From NCBI RefSeq assembly GCF_018459925.1, contig NZ_CP075371.1:682001-746000 (forward strand): a stretch of DNA of 64,000 bases, given 5' to 3'. This DNA is from Nocardioides aquaticus. GTDB taxonomy: Bacteria; Actinomycetota; Actinomycetes; Propionibacteriales; Nocardioidaceae. The notes under the pieces are model-generated. The model saw only the letters and a list, made by a program, of their open reading frames with translations. It did no database searches and was not told the DNA's origin. Shown piece by piece: positions 57,791 to 64,000 of the stretch (its first letter is position 1; each line of letters opens with the position of its first letter). The translations under genes and the position numbers were made by a program.

Positions 57791-58405
57791 TCAGGCCTCG
57801 GGGCGCCAGCGGCGCAGCTCGGCGGTGAACGCCTCGGGGTCGGTCGCGGCCGGGGTGACGACGAGGTCGTCCAGGCCGCGCCGCACGAGCACGACCTGCC
57901 AGCCGCGGTCACCGGGCTCGCCGACGACCCGCACCGTCGTGGCCTCGCGGCGCAGGTCGAAGCGGTGGACGCCGTCGCGCCCGCGCAGCACGATGACGCC
58001 GTCCTCCACCCGGGCCCGGGGGCCGCGCATGGTCCAGGCGCGGCGGGTGGCCCACACCAGCCCGGCGGCGATCAGCACGGTCAGCGCGCCGCCGACCGAG
58101 AGCAGCTCGCCGTTGAGGACGACCAGCGCGACGACCATCACCGCGACCACCGCGGTCGCGCCGACGCCGACCACGAGGATCCCGGGGTCGGTGCCGTCGC
58201 CGGTCGCCGTGCTGCCGGTCGGCAGCGCGCCGGCGGGCTCGGGGTCGTGGGACTCGGCGGCCGCGGTGACGTCGGCGCGGGCGGCGGCCAGGTGCGAGGC
58301 GAGGTCCTCGGCGATCTGCTCGGCCTCCAGGCAGCGGTTGCGCCAGCGGTCCCGGTCGGCGCGCAGCGCCGCGAGCTCGACGGCCGGCCCGTCGTCCCGG
58401 CTCAC
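57791..58405 (-). CDS. Coiled-coil/two-helix membrane protein with PH-like domain
   Basis: A 204-residue protein: an N-terminal coiled coil (VELAALRADRDRWRNRCLEAEQ), two helices (GILVVGVGATAVVAVMVVAL and GGALTVLIAAGLVWA) and a C-terminal beta-rich domain with HRFDLRREATTVRVVG and DRGWQVVLVRRG. That last domain is shared with the protein at 23984-24619, making them paralogues. The GTG overlaps the mshD stop by 4 bp, so it is in the glnR-mshD unit. Function is unknown. Confidence 0.75.
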   Translation of the reverse strand: MSRDDGPAVELAALRADRDRWRNRCLEAEQIAEDLASHLAAARADVTAAAESHDPEPAGALPTGSTATGDGTDPGILVVGVGATAVVAVMVVALVVLNGELLSVGGALTVLIAAGLVWATRRAWTMRGPRARVEDGVIVLRGRDGVHRFDLRREATTVRVVGEPGDRGWQVVLVRRGLDDLVVTPAATDPEAFTAELRRWRPEA

Positions 58406-59289
58406 GCGGGACGCCGGTACATCACGTGCGTGTCCACGTCCGCGTGGTCGAACCCCAGCCGGGAGTAGACCGCGACCGCGGGGGCGTTGTCGGACTCGAC
58501 GTAGAGCAGCACCTCGCCGACCCCGCGCCCGGCCAGGTGGTGCAGCCCGGCCAGGGTCAGCGTGCGCCCCAGCCCGCGGCCCTGGGCGGCCGGCGCGATC
58601 CCGACGACGTACACCTCGCCGAGCGTGGACGAGTGCTGCTTGGTCCAGTGGAAGCCGAGCAGGTCGCCGGTCGCCTCGTCGGTGGCCAGCAGCAGCCCGG
58701 ACGGGTCGAACCAGTCCTCGGCCATCCGCGCGGCTAGGTCGGCGCGGTCCATCCCGCCCTGCTCGGGGTGGTGGGCGAACGCAGCCCCGTTGACGGCCAG
58801 CAGCGCGGCCGTCTCCGCCTCCGGGTCCGGCTCCCACCCGTCGCGCCAGTGGCCCAGGCGTACGCCCGGGGCGGGTGCGACCTCCGGCAGCGGGGGAGCG
58901 GCGGGCCCGACGGGCCGGCGCATCACCCACAGGTCACGTACCCGCTCCAGCCCCTGGGCGGTGGCGATCCGCGCGGCGGCGGGGTGGTGGCCGTGCGACC
59001 AGGCGGTGACCTCGCCGGGCGCGGCGAGCGCCTGCGCGGCGAGGCCCGAGCCGACGCCGCGACCACGGGCGCCGGGGCGTACGACGAGGTCCAGCGCGCC
59101 CTCGTGGCGCAGCGCGACCCCGTCCCACGGCCCGTCCGCGGCGCCGTCGGTCCACAGGTCGGTGCCGTCCAGGCCCTGGTGCTTCAGGCGCAGGTGGACG
59201 GACTCGTCGACCGGGTCCTGCCCGTCGGCCGCGGCGGCCTCGGCGAGCAGGTCGCGCAGGGCTGCGAGGCGGGGGTCCTCAGCGCTCAG
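58402..59289 (-). CDS. mshD: Mycothiol synthase MshD (apparent CTG start)
   Basis: A 295-residue double-GNAT acetyltransferase that acetylates Cys-GlcN-Ins in the last step of mycothiol synthesis. N-domain features are [18 protein letters not shown] and [18 protein letters not shown]-domain features are [21 protein letters not shown] and [24 protein letters not shown]. The N-domain is open back to 59289 but has no ATG, GTG or TTG before GTG58926, which would delete the first domain. CTG59289 has GGGAG 7 nt upstream and overlaps the glnR 3' end by 11 bp, so it is taken as the start. Confidence 0.85.
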   Translation of the reverse strand: MSAEDPRLAALRDLLAEAAAADGQDPVDESVHLRLKHQGLDGTDLWTDGAADGPWDGVALRHEGALDLVVRPGARGRGVGSGLAAQALAAPGEVTAWSHGHHPAAARIATAQGLERVRDLWVMRRPVGPAAPPLPEVAPAPGVRLGHWRDGWEPDPEAETAALLAVNGAAFAHHPEQGGMDRADLAARMAEDWFDPSGLLLATDEATGDLLGFHWTKQHSSTLGEVYVVGIAPAAQGRGLGRTLTLAGLHHLAGRGVGEVLLYVESDNAPAVAVYSRLGFDHADVDTHVMYRRPA

Positions 59290-60058
59290 CGGTCTGCTCC
59301 CGTACGGCGCCGTGCGCGGCGTCCTCGGCGGCCCGGGTCGCCTGCGCCTCGGCGGTGGCCGGGTCGTCCTGGCCCCGCTTGGAGGGCAGCACGAACCGGT
59401 AGCCGACGTTGCGCACGGTGCCGATCAGCGTCTCGTGCTCCGGGCCGAGCTTGGCGCGCAGCCGCCGGACGTGGACGTCGACGGTGCGGGTGCCGCCGAA
59501 GTAGTCGTAGCCCCACACCTCCTGGAGCAGCTGCTGGCGGCTGAAGACCCGGCCCGGGTGCTGGGCCAGGAACTTCAGCAGCTCGAACTCCTTGAAGGTC
59601 AGGTCGAGCGTGCGCGGGCCGACCCGGGCGGTGTAGGTGGCCTCGTCGACCACGACCTCGCCGGAGCGGATGACGTGGGCCTCGGGGTCGGCGGCGTCGT
59701 GCGCGGCCTGGAGCCGGCTCACGGCCAGCCGGATCCGGGCCTCCAGCTCGGCCGGTCCGCAGGTGCCGAGCACCACGTCGTCCATGCCCCAGTCGTGCGC
59801 GACGACCGACAGGCCGCCCTCGGTGACCGCCAGCAGGACGGGCACGTCGGTGCCGGTGGTGCGGATCAGCCGGCAGAGGTCACGGGCCCCGGCGAGGTCC
59901 TGGCGGCCGTCGACCAGGAGCAGGTCGGCGTCGGGCGCCTCGAGCAGGGCGCTGCCCTCGGCGGGCAGGATGCGCACCTGGTGGCCCAGCAGCGCCAGCG
60001 CGGGCACCACCTCGGCGGAGGGTTGGAGCGCGTTGGTGAGCAGGAGGAGGGTGCTCAT
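59279..60058 (-). CDS. glnR: GlnR-type orphan response regulator
   Basis: A 259-residue OmpR-family regulator closely matching actinobacterial GlnR. The N-terminal receiver begins [28 protein letters not shown], typical of GlnR, and has [10 protein letters not shown] but an incomplete phosphorylation pocket. The winged helix is [22 protein letters not shown] to [17 protein letters not shown]. It would control nitrogen assimilation genes such as glnA and amtB. GGGAG precedes ATG60058. mshD follows in the same unit. Confidence 0.93.
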   Translation of the reverse strand: MSTLLLLTNALQPSAEVVPALALLGHQVRILPAEGSALLEAPDADLLLVDGRQDLAGARDLCRLIRTTGTDVPVLLAVTEGGLSVVAHDWGMDDVVLGTCGPAELEARIRLAVSRLQAAHDAADPEAHVIRSGEVVVDEATYTARVGPRTLDLTFKEFELLKFLAQHPGRVFSRQQLLQEVWGYDYFGGTRTVDVHVRRLRAKLGPEHETLIGTVRNVGYRFVLPSKRGQDDPATAEAQATRAAEDAAHGAVREQTAER

Positions 60059-60147
60059 GCGGGTCTCCCTGGGCACGGGTGCGGGTGAGACCGAAACGCG
60101 ACGGTGGGCTCCGGCTGCTGCTGGTGTTACAGGCAGAATAGCGAAAC

Positions 60148-60459
60148 ATGAGCGAAACCCCTCCGCTACCGCCCGGTAGTGAGACGTACGTGACGGTCCG
60201 CTACTGGGCCTCGGCCCGCGCCGCGGCCGGCGTCGCGTCCGACCGGCTGCCGGTCACGGGCGACGTCACGCTGGCCGACGTGGCCGCCCGCGCCGTCGCC
60301 GCGCGGGAGGGGAGCCCGGCCGCCGACCGCCTGGCCCGCGTCCTGGCCGTCTGCTCCGTGCTCGTCGGGGAGACCCCCGTCGGCACCCGCGACCACGCCG
60401 ACGTGGTCGTCCACCCCGGCGACTCCGTCGAGTTCCTCCCGCCCTTCGCCGGCGGCTGA
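60148..60459 (+). CDS. MoaD/ThiS-family sulfur carrier protein
   Basis: A 103-residue ubiquitin-like protein ending in the diglycine FAGG needed for adenylation and thiocarboxylation. [14 protein letters not shown] and EFLPPFAGG are the MoaD-type start and end. It may act in molybdopterin synthesis, but no other moa gene is near; in several actinobacteria this form lies beside glnR. The ATG is weakly supported by a nearby CAGAAT element. The exact pathway is uncertain. Confidence 0.82.
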   Translation: MSETPPLPPGSETYVTVRYWASARAAAGVASDRLPVTGDVTLADVAARAVAAREGSPAADRLARVLAVCSVLVGETPVGTRDHADVVVHPGDSVEFLPPFAGG

Positions 60460-60511
60460 CGCCGGGACGACGCCCCCGCCCAGACAACGCCCCGCCGGGA
60501 TAACTCCCCGC

Positions 60512-60577
60512 CGAGATGACGCTCGCGGACAGCCGAGGTGACGCTCGCGGCGCCTCGAGGTGACGGTTGCGGCGCGT
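60512..60577 (+). repeat. Copy E of the 3 x 22-bp gene-end repeat
   Basis: Units begin at 60512, 60534 and 60556, about 50 bp after the MoaD-like gene and in its orientation. The spacer ahead of it holds three degenerate 15-17 bp copies (CGGGACGACGCCC-like) that look like decayed units. Confidence 0.8.
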
Positions 60578-60634
60578 GATCGGGGGCCGTGCGCCCCACC
60601 CGCCCGGGCCGACCGCGGCTGGCAGCATCGCCGG

Positions 60635-61483
60635 GTGACCTCCCGCACCTCCGCGCGCACCTCCTCCCGCCCCTCCGCCCGCATCTCCTCCCGCCCCGCC
60701 GCCCGCCCGTCCGTCGGCCTGCTCGGCACCGTCGGCCTGCTCAGCGCGGGGCGCCCCCTGGCCCCCGGCCGCGTGGCCCGCCCGACCGGACCGCCGCCGG
60801 CCTCGCGCCAGGTCGGTGAGCTCGCCGCCGGTCTCCAGGTCGCCCGCCTCGTGGCCGCCGCGCCGCGGCTGCTCCTCACACCCCGCGCCTCCCGCGCCCC
60901 CCGCGACAGCCCCACCGGCAGGGTCGTCGTCGACGTCCCCGGCTGGAAGGCCCCCGAGGCCACCGGGCTGCCGCTGCGTCTCTACCTGCGCCGGCTCGGC
61001 TGGGACGCCCGCGGCTGGGGCTACGGCACCAACACCGGCAGCCCGGACGCCGACGCCGAGCGGCTGACCGCCCAGGTCGTCGCGCTGGCCGCCGAGCACG
61101 GCCCGGTCGCCCTGGTCGGCTGGAGCCTCGGCGGCGTGATCTCCCGCGAGGTGGCGCGCCGTCGGCCCGACGCCGTACGCCGGGTCGTCACCTACGGCAC
61201 CCCGGTCGTCGGCGGACCGAGCTTCACCTCGGTCGCCCCGCTCTACCCCGCCCGCACGCGCCGGCGGATGAGCGAGGTGTCGGCCCGTACCGAGCGCGAC
61301 GCCCCGCTGCGGGTGCCGGTCACCGCGCTGCTCAGCCGCCGCGACGGCGTGGTGGCGTGGGAGTCGTGCGTCGACCGCACCTCCACCGACGTCGAGCACG
61401 TCGAGGTCGGCTCCCCGCACCTCGGGATGGGCATCGACCCCGACGTGTGGCGGGTCGTCGCCGACCGGCTGGCCCGCCCCTGA
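60635..61483 (+). CDS. Alpha/beta hydrolase, lipase-like
   Basis: A 282-residue protein. After an Arg/Ser-rich N-terminus (repeated SARTSSRPSARISSRP) and a hydrophobic patch, the hydrolase core has VVVDVPGWKAPE, VALVGWSLGGVISREVARRRP (Ser nucleophile), TALLSRRDGVVAW (Asp) and GSPHLGMG (His). This resembles the alpha/beta hydrolases of triacylglycerol lipase and EstA type. The GTG is chosen because CAGCAT lies 6 nt upstream. The N-terminal positive charge may be a signal. Substrate is unknown. Confidence 0.8.
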   Translation: MTSRTSARTSSRPSARISSRPAARPSVGLLGTVGLLSAGRPLAPGRVARPTGPPPASRQVGELAAGLQVARLVAAAPRLLLTPRASRAPRDSPTGRVVVDVPGWKAPEATGLPLRLYLRRLGWDARGWGYGTNTGSPDADAERLTAQVVALAAEHGPVALVGWSLGGVISREVARRRPDAVRRVVTYGTPVVGGPSFTSVAPLYPARTRRRMSEVSARTERDAPLRVPVTALLSRRDGVVAWESCVDRTSTDVEHVEVGSPHLGMGIDPDVWRVVADRLARP

Positions 61484-61514
61484 CCCCCGGCGACGGCAAC
61501 GGCGACGGCGACCG

Positions 61515-61898
61515 TCAGTAGACGAGCGCCTGGACGCCCTCGGCGAGGACCTCCTCGGTCCACAGCGCCGCGCCGGCCAGGCGTACCCCCGCCAGCAGGT
61601 CGTCGTCGCCGATCCCGCGCCGCGCCGCGCACTGGCTGCACACCGTGACCCGCCCGGCCTCCAGGACCACCGCGAGCAGGTCCTCGGGCGCGACCGCGTG
61701 CTCCAGGTCGTACGTCGGGGGCCGGCCGTCGGTGGCGACCACGGTGCCCAGCCAGGCGGCGTCCCCGGTCAGCCACAGCGACACCCGGGAGCCGGCCGCG
61801 ATCGCCGTCGCGGCGACCGTCAGGCCTTGGTTGCTGCGTTCGGGGGCGTCGGCGGCGCAGGTGACCTTGACGTTGAGCGGGCGCGGGGAGGACGGCAT
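61515..61898 (-). CDS. DsrE-like family protein
   Basis: A 127-residue alpha/beta protein resembling DsrE/DsrF/YchN-type sulfur-transfer folds: VKVTCAADAPERSNQGLTVAATAIAAGSRVSLWLTGDAAWLG and, after the middle, a C-x-x-C pair in VCSQCAARRGI. The cysteines could carry persulfide sulfur. A TAAGGT hexamer 6 nt upstream of ATG61898 makes it leaderless. It is divergent from the nitrobindin gene across 38 bp. Function is inferred from fold only. Confidence 0.78.
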   Translation of the reverse strand: MPSSPRPLNVKVTCAADAPERSNQGLTVAATAIAAGSRVSLWLTGDAAWLGTVVATDGRPPTYDLEHAVAPEDLLAVVLEAGRVTVCSQCAARRGIGDDDLLAGVRLAGAALWTEEVLAEGVQALVY

Positions 61899-61904
61899 CT
61901 GCCG

Positions 61905-61930
61905 ACCTTAGGGCCCGGGGCTCCTAGACT
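61905..61930. promoter_or_regulatory. Overlapping divergent leaderless promoters
   Basis: Minus-strand TAAGGT (61905-61910) and plus-strand TAGACT (61925-61930) each sit 6 nt from a start codon, with only 38 bp between the two start codons. The two promoters cannot easily be occupied at once. Confidence 0.55.
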
Positions 61931-61936
61931 GCCCCT

Positions 61937-62431
61937 GTGCCTTTCGAGATCCCCGACAACCTCCACCCCGACTGCGGCCCGGTGGCCTGGATGCTCGGCA
62001 CGTGGCAGGGCAACGGCCACGGCGACTACCCCGGCATCGAGAAGTACGAGTTCGGCCAGGAGCTGATCTTCACCCACGACGGCCGCCCGTTCTTCCACTA
62101 CTTCTCGCGGAGCTGGCTCGTCGACGCCAGCGGCGAGAAGGTGCGCGAGGACGCCCTCGAGACCGGCTTCCTGCGCTGCCACCCCGGCGGGGCGGTCGAG
62201 CTCGTGCTGACCCACGAGACCGGGTACGCCGAGATCTACTACGGCGAGGCCGGCGGCGGGAAGCTCGACCTCACCACCGACGCCGTGGCCCGCACCGAGA
62301 CCGCCGACGAGTACACCGCCGGCAAGCGGCTCTACGGCAACGTCGAGGGCGACCTGCTCTACGCCTACGACGTCGCCGCCCGGGGCGAGGGCCTGCAGCC
62401 GCGTCTCTGGGCCCGGTTGAAGCGGGCCTGA
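61937..62431 (+). CDS. Nitrobindin-like FABP-family heme protein
   Basis: A 164-residue beta-barrel of the THAP4/nitrobindin family. The signature G-x-W-x-G-x-G appears as GTWQGNGHGDYPGI, and HETGYAEIYYGEAGGG carries a histidine suited to proximal heme binding. Nitrobindins bind nitric oxide on ferric heme and isomerise peroxynitrite. GTG61937 is set by a leaderless promoter. A Fur-family gene starts 2 bp after it, so the pair is co-expressed. Confidence 0.88.
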   Translation: MPFEIPDNLHPDCGPVAWMLGTWQGNGHGDYPGIEKYEFGQELIFTHDGRPFFHYFSRSWLVDASGEKVREDALETGFLRCHPGGAVELVLTHETGYAEIYYGEAGGGKLDLTTDAVARTETADEYTAGKRLYGNVEGDLLYAYDVAARGEGLQPRLWARLKRA

Positions 62432-62432
62432 C

Positions 62433-62933
62433 GTGCCGCCGGGCGAGGTCGAGGGCGTGGTCCCGGGCGCGCCCGACTGGCGCGCGCAGCTGCGCGAGCG
62501 CGGCTACCGGCTCACGCCCCAGCGCGAGCTCGTCCTCGCGGCGGTCGACACCCTCGGCCACGCGACCCCCGACGAGGTCCACCACGAGGTACGCCGGCAC
62601 GCCAGCGCGGTCAACGTCTCGACGGTCTACCGCGCCCTCGAGGTGCTCGAGGACCTCGGCCTGGTGCGGCACGCCCACCTCTCGGACCGGGCCCCGACCT
62701 ACCACTCCGTGCGCGGCCACGAGCACGTCCACCTGGTCTGCCGGGCCTGCCGGCGCACCATCTCGGTCGACGCCGAGGTCGTCGCCGCGCTGACCGAGCG
62801 GCTGCGCGCCGAGCACGGGTTCGTCGCCGACGTCGGCCACCTGACTGTCTTCGGGGAGCACGAGGACTGCGAGGCCGGGGCGGCGGAGGACGCGAGGAAC
62901 ACCACGCCGGCCGAGGGTGTTGACCCCGCATGA
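62433..62933 (+). CDS. Fur-family metalloregulator
   Basis: A 166-residue repressor: LRERGYRLTPQRELVLAAV opens the winged helix, NVSTVYRALEVLEDLGLV is the recognition helix, and HEHVHLVCRACRRTISVD carries the HxH and CxxC metal sites. The C-terminal CxxC partner is not obvious; EHEDCEAG offers one Cys. It could be Fur, Zur or PerR; metal identity cannot be told. It starts 2 bp after the nitrobindin gene and overlaps the next gene by 4 bp. Confidence 0.9.
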   Translation: MPPGEVEGVVPGAPDWRAQLRERGYRLTPQRELVLAAVDTLGHATPDEVHHEVRRHASAVNVSTVYRALEVLEDLGLVRHAHLSDRAPTYHSVRGHEHVHLVCRACRRTISVDAEVVAALTERLRAEHGFVADVGHLTVFGEHEDCEAGAAEDARNTTPAEGVDPA

Positions 62934-63937
62934 CTGAGCAGCCCCCCACGACGGAGCAGCACCGAGCCCCCGCGAGCCCGCTGCTGGCCCTACCCGGTGC
63001 GGTGGCCGGCAACGACGTCGACGCCCCGGTCGCCGCGCACTACGGGTCCTTCAACGGCGAGCAGCGCGTCCTCGAGGCCGGTGACGGGTTCGTCGACCTG
63101 TCGCACCGCGACGTCGTCCGCATCTCGGGACCCGACCGGCTGACCTGGCTGCACGCGCTGACCACCCAGCACCTCGAGCAGCTGCAGCCCGGCGTCACCA
63201 CCGGCGTGCTGGTGCTGAGCCCGAACGGCCACGTCGAGCACGCCTTCTTCGGCTCCGACGACGGCGAGGCGTTCACCGCCCACACCGAGCCCGGGGCGGC
63301 CGCCGCGCTGGTCGGGTTCCTGGACCGGATGCGGTTCATGTCGCGCGTCGAGGTCACCGACCTCACCGCCGACCTCGCGGTCTGCTGGCGGCCGGCCAAG
63401 GTGGGCGAGGCGCCGTACTCCGGCTACGAGCTCGTGCCCCGCGCCCAGCTCGAGGCGTACGCCGAGGCCGCGGGCCCCGCCGCCGGGCTCTGGGCCTTCG
63501 AGGCGCTGCGCATCGCCCGCGGCGAGCCGCGCCTCGGCCTGGACACCGACGAGCGGACCATCCCCAACGAGGCCGGCTGGATCGGTCCCGCGGTGCACCT
63601 CGAGAAGGGCTGCTACCGCGGCCAGGAGACGGTCGCCCGCGTGCACACCCTCGGCCGACCCCCGCGCCGGCTGACCCTGCTGCACCTCGACGGCTCCGAG
63701 AACCGGCTGCCCACCCGCGGCGCCCCGCTGGTCGTCGACGGCGACCCGAAGGCCAAGCCGGTCGGCTTCGTCGGCACCTCCGCACGCCACCACGAGCTCG
63801 GACCGATCGCCCTGGCCCTGGTCAAGCGCAACGTCGACCTGGGCGTACCGCTTCTCGCCGACGGCCTGCCCGCCGCCCAGGAGGTCGTCGTCGACCCGGA
63901 GGTCGGGCTGCACGTGCGCCCGACCGGCTTCCGGTGA
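62930..63937 (+). CDS. ygfZ: YgfZ/GcvT-domain folate-binding protein
   Basis: A 335-residue protein of the folate-binding YgfZ family. GFVDLSHRDVVRISGPDRLTWLHALTTQ opens the GcvT-like fold and EKGCYRGQETVARVHTLGR holds the diagnostic K-G-C-Y-x-G-Q-E motif. It supports Fe-S cluster repair or assembly with folate. ATG62930 overlaps the Fur gene stop (ATGA), and the stop overlaps the next GTG, so a coupled operon is likely. Confidence 0.93.
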   Translation: MTEQPPTTEQHRAPASPLLALPGAVAGNDVDAPVAAHYGSFNGEQRVLEAGDGFVDLSHRDVVRISGPDRLTWLHALTTQHLEQLQPGVTTGVLVLSPNGHVEHAFFGSDDGEAFTAHTEPGAAAALVGFLDRMRFMSRVEVTDLTADLAVCWRPAKVGEAPYSGYELVPRAQLEAYAEAAGPAAGLWAFEALRIARGEPRLGLDTDERTIPNEAGWIGPAVHLEKGCYRGQETVARVHTLGRPPRRLTLLHLDGSENRLPTRGAPLVVDGDPKAKPVGFVGTSARHHELGPIALALVKRNVDLGVPLLADGLPAAQEVVVDPEVGLHVRPTGFR

Positions 63938-64000
63938 CCGCCGGGGCCTGGGTGCTGCTGGTCGCCCTCGTCGCCGCAGGCGGCTTCGGGCTCTACCGCG
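63934..64000 (+). CDS. Start of a membrane-anchored protein, possibly thioredoxin-like
   Basis: Only 22 codons are visible. GTG63934 overlaps the ygfZ stop by 4 bp (GTGA). The sequence TAGAWVLLVALVAAGGFGLYR is a single hydrophobic helix. In related actinobacteria a thioredoxin-fold protein with this kind of N-terminus follows ygfZ, but the identity cannot be confirmed here. Confidence 0.45.
   Translation, partial: MTAGAWVLLVALVAAGGFGLYR

Noticed and set aside
58402..58926. mshD as a truncated or frameshifted pseudogene
   Set aside because: The frame is continuous to 59289 and both GNAT domains are intact; only the start codon is non-canonical.

Overview
The window is about 64 kb of very GC-rich DNA that looks like the chromosome of a free-living actinobacterium, most likely of the Nocardioides type. 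The evidence is strong GC bias at third codon positions, frequent GTG starts, many 4-bp GTGA/ATGA gene overlaps, a mycothiol synthase (mshD) beside an orphan GlnR-type regulator, a heterodimeric crtYc/crtYd lycopene cyclase, and leaderless genes with a TANNNT hexamer 6-7 nt before the start codon. Nothing looks like a prophage or a large mobile island. No rRNA genes and no CRISPR array were seen.

Layout. 1-6.5 kb: end of an ATP-grasp gene, a TauD-type dioxygenase, cstA with its small YbdD partner, a DUF4190 membrane protein, a quinone-oxidoreductase-like MDR enzyme and a HAD phosphatase. 6.7-14.2 kb: a tightly overlapping seven-gene minus-strand operon of glycosyltransferases plus a WcbI-like protein, probably making a surface glycan. 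14.4-19.3 kb: secreted GH26-like glycosidase, HU, subtilisin-like protease and a membrane Ser/Thr kinase. 19.4-19.9 kb: tRNA-Phe, tRNA-Glu and tRNA-Asp; tRNA-Lys lies at 25.6 kb. 20-28 kb: metallopeptidase, paired crcB fluoride channels with an RsbW-like ATPase, type II NADH dehydrogenase, enoyl-CoA hydratase, an MFS transporter and a GAF-SpoIIE phosphatase. 28.3-38.5 kb: a large carotenoid locus (crtB, crtI, a second CrtI-family enzyme, a CruG/CrtQ-like glycosyltransferase, cruF, a CrtA-like monooxygenase, crtYc, crtYd, crtE) with a CDP-alcohol phosphatidyltransferase and a YihY protein embedded. It predicts a glycosylated, oxygenated C40 carotenoid. 38.5-46.8 kb: EEP-family protein, formaldehyde-dehydrogenase-like MDR enzyme, cspA, the csoR-copZ-copA copper operon, a DUF3352 protein and a MutT1-type Nudix/histidine-phosphatase fusion. 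46.9-56.3 kb: a phosphate locus (pstSCAB, a pit transporter with its DUF47 partner, ppk1) with PHO-box-like direct repeats upstream of pstS and ppk1. 56.4-64 kb: esterase, mshD-glnR, a MoaD-like protein, a lipase-like hydrolase, a DsrE-like protein, a nitrobindin, a Fur-family repressor, a YgfZ-type protein and the start of a membrane-anchored protein.

The most unusual signals are non-coding. A 66-bp element made of three 22-bp units occurs five times, each near the 3' end of a gene and in that gene's orientation. In two unrelated genes it enters the reading frame and supplies the same C-terminal tail (RRDDA-S/R-GQPR) and stop codon. A DUF559-like gene lies between pstB and pit and is bracketed by two copies of a double-palindromic hairpin. 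Three 108-131 bp intergenic segments are bounded by 16-21 bp near-perfect inverted repeats. mshD has no ATG, GTG or TTG at its expected 5' end and probably starts at CTG.
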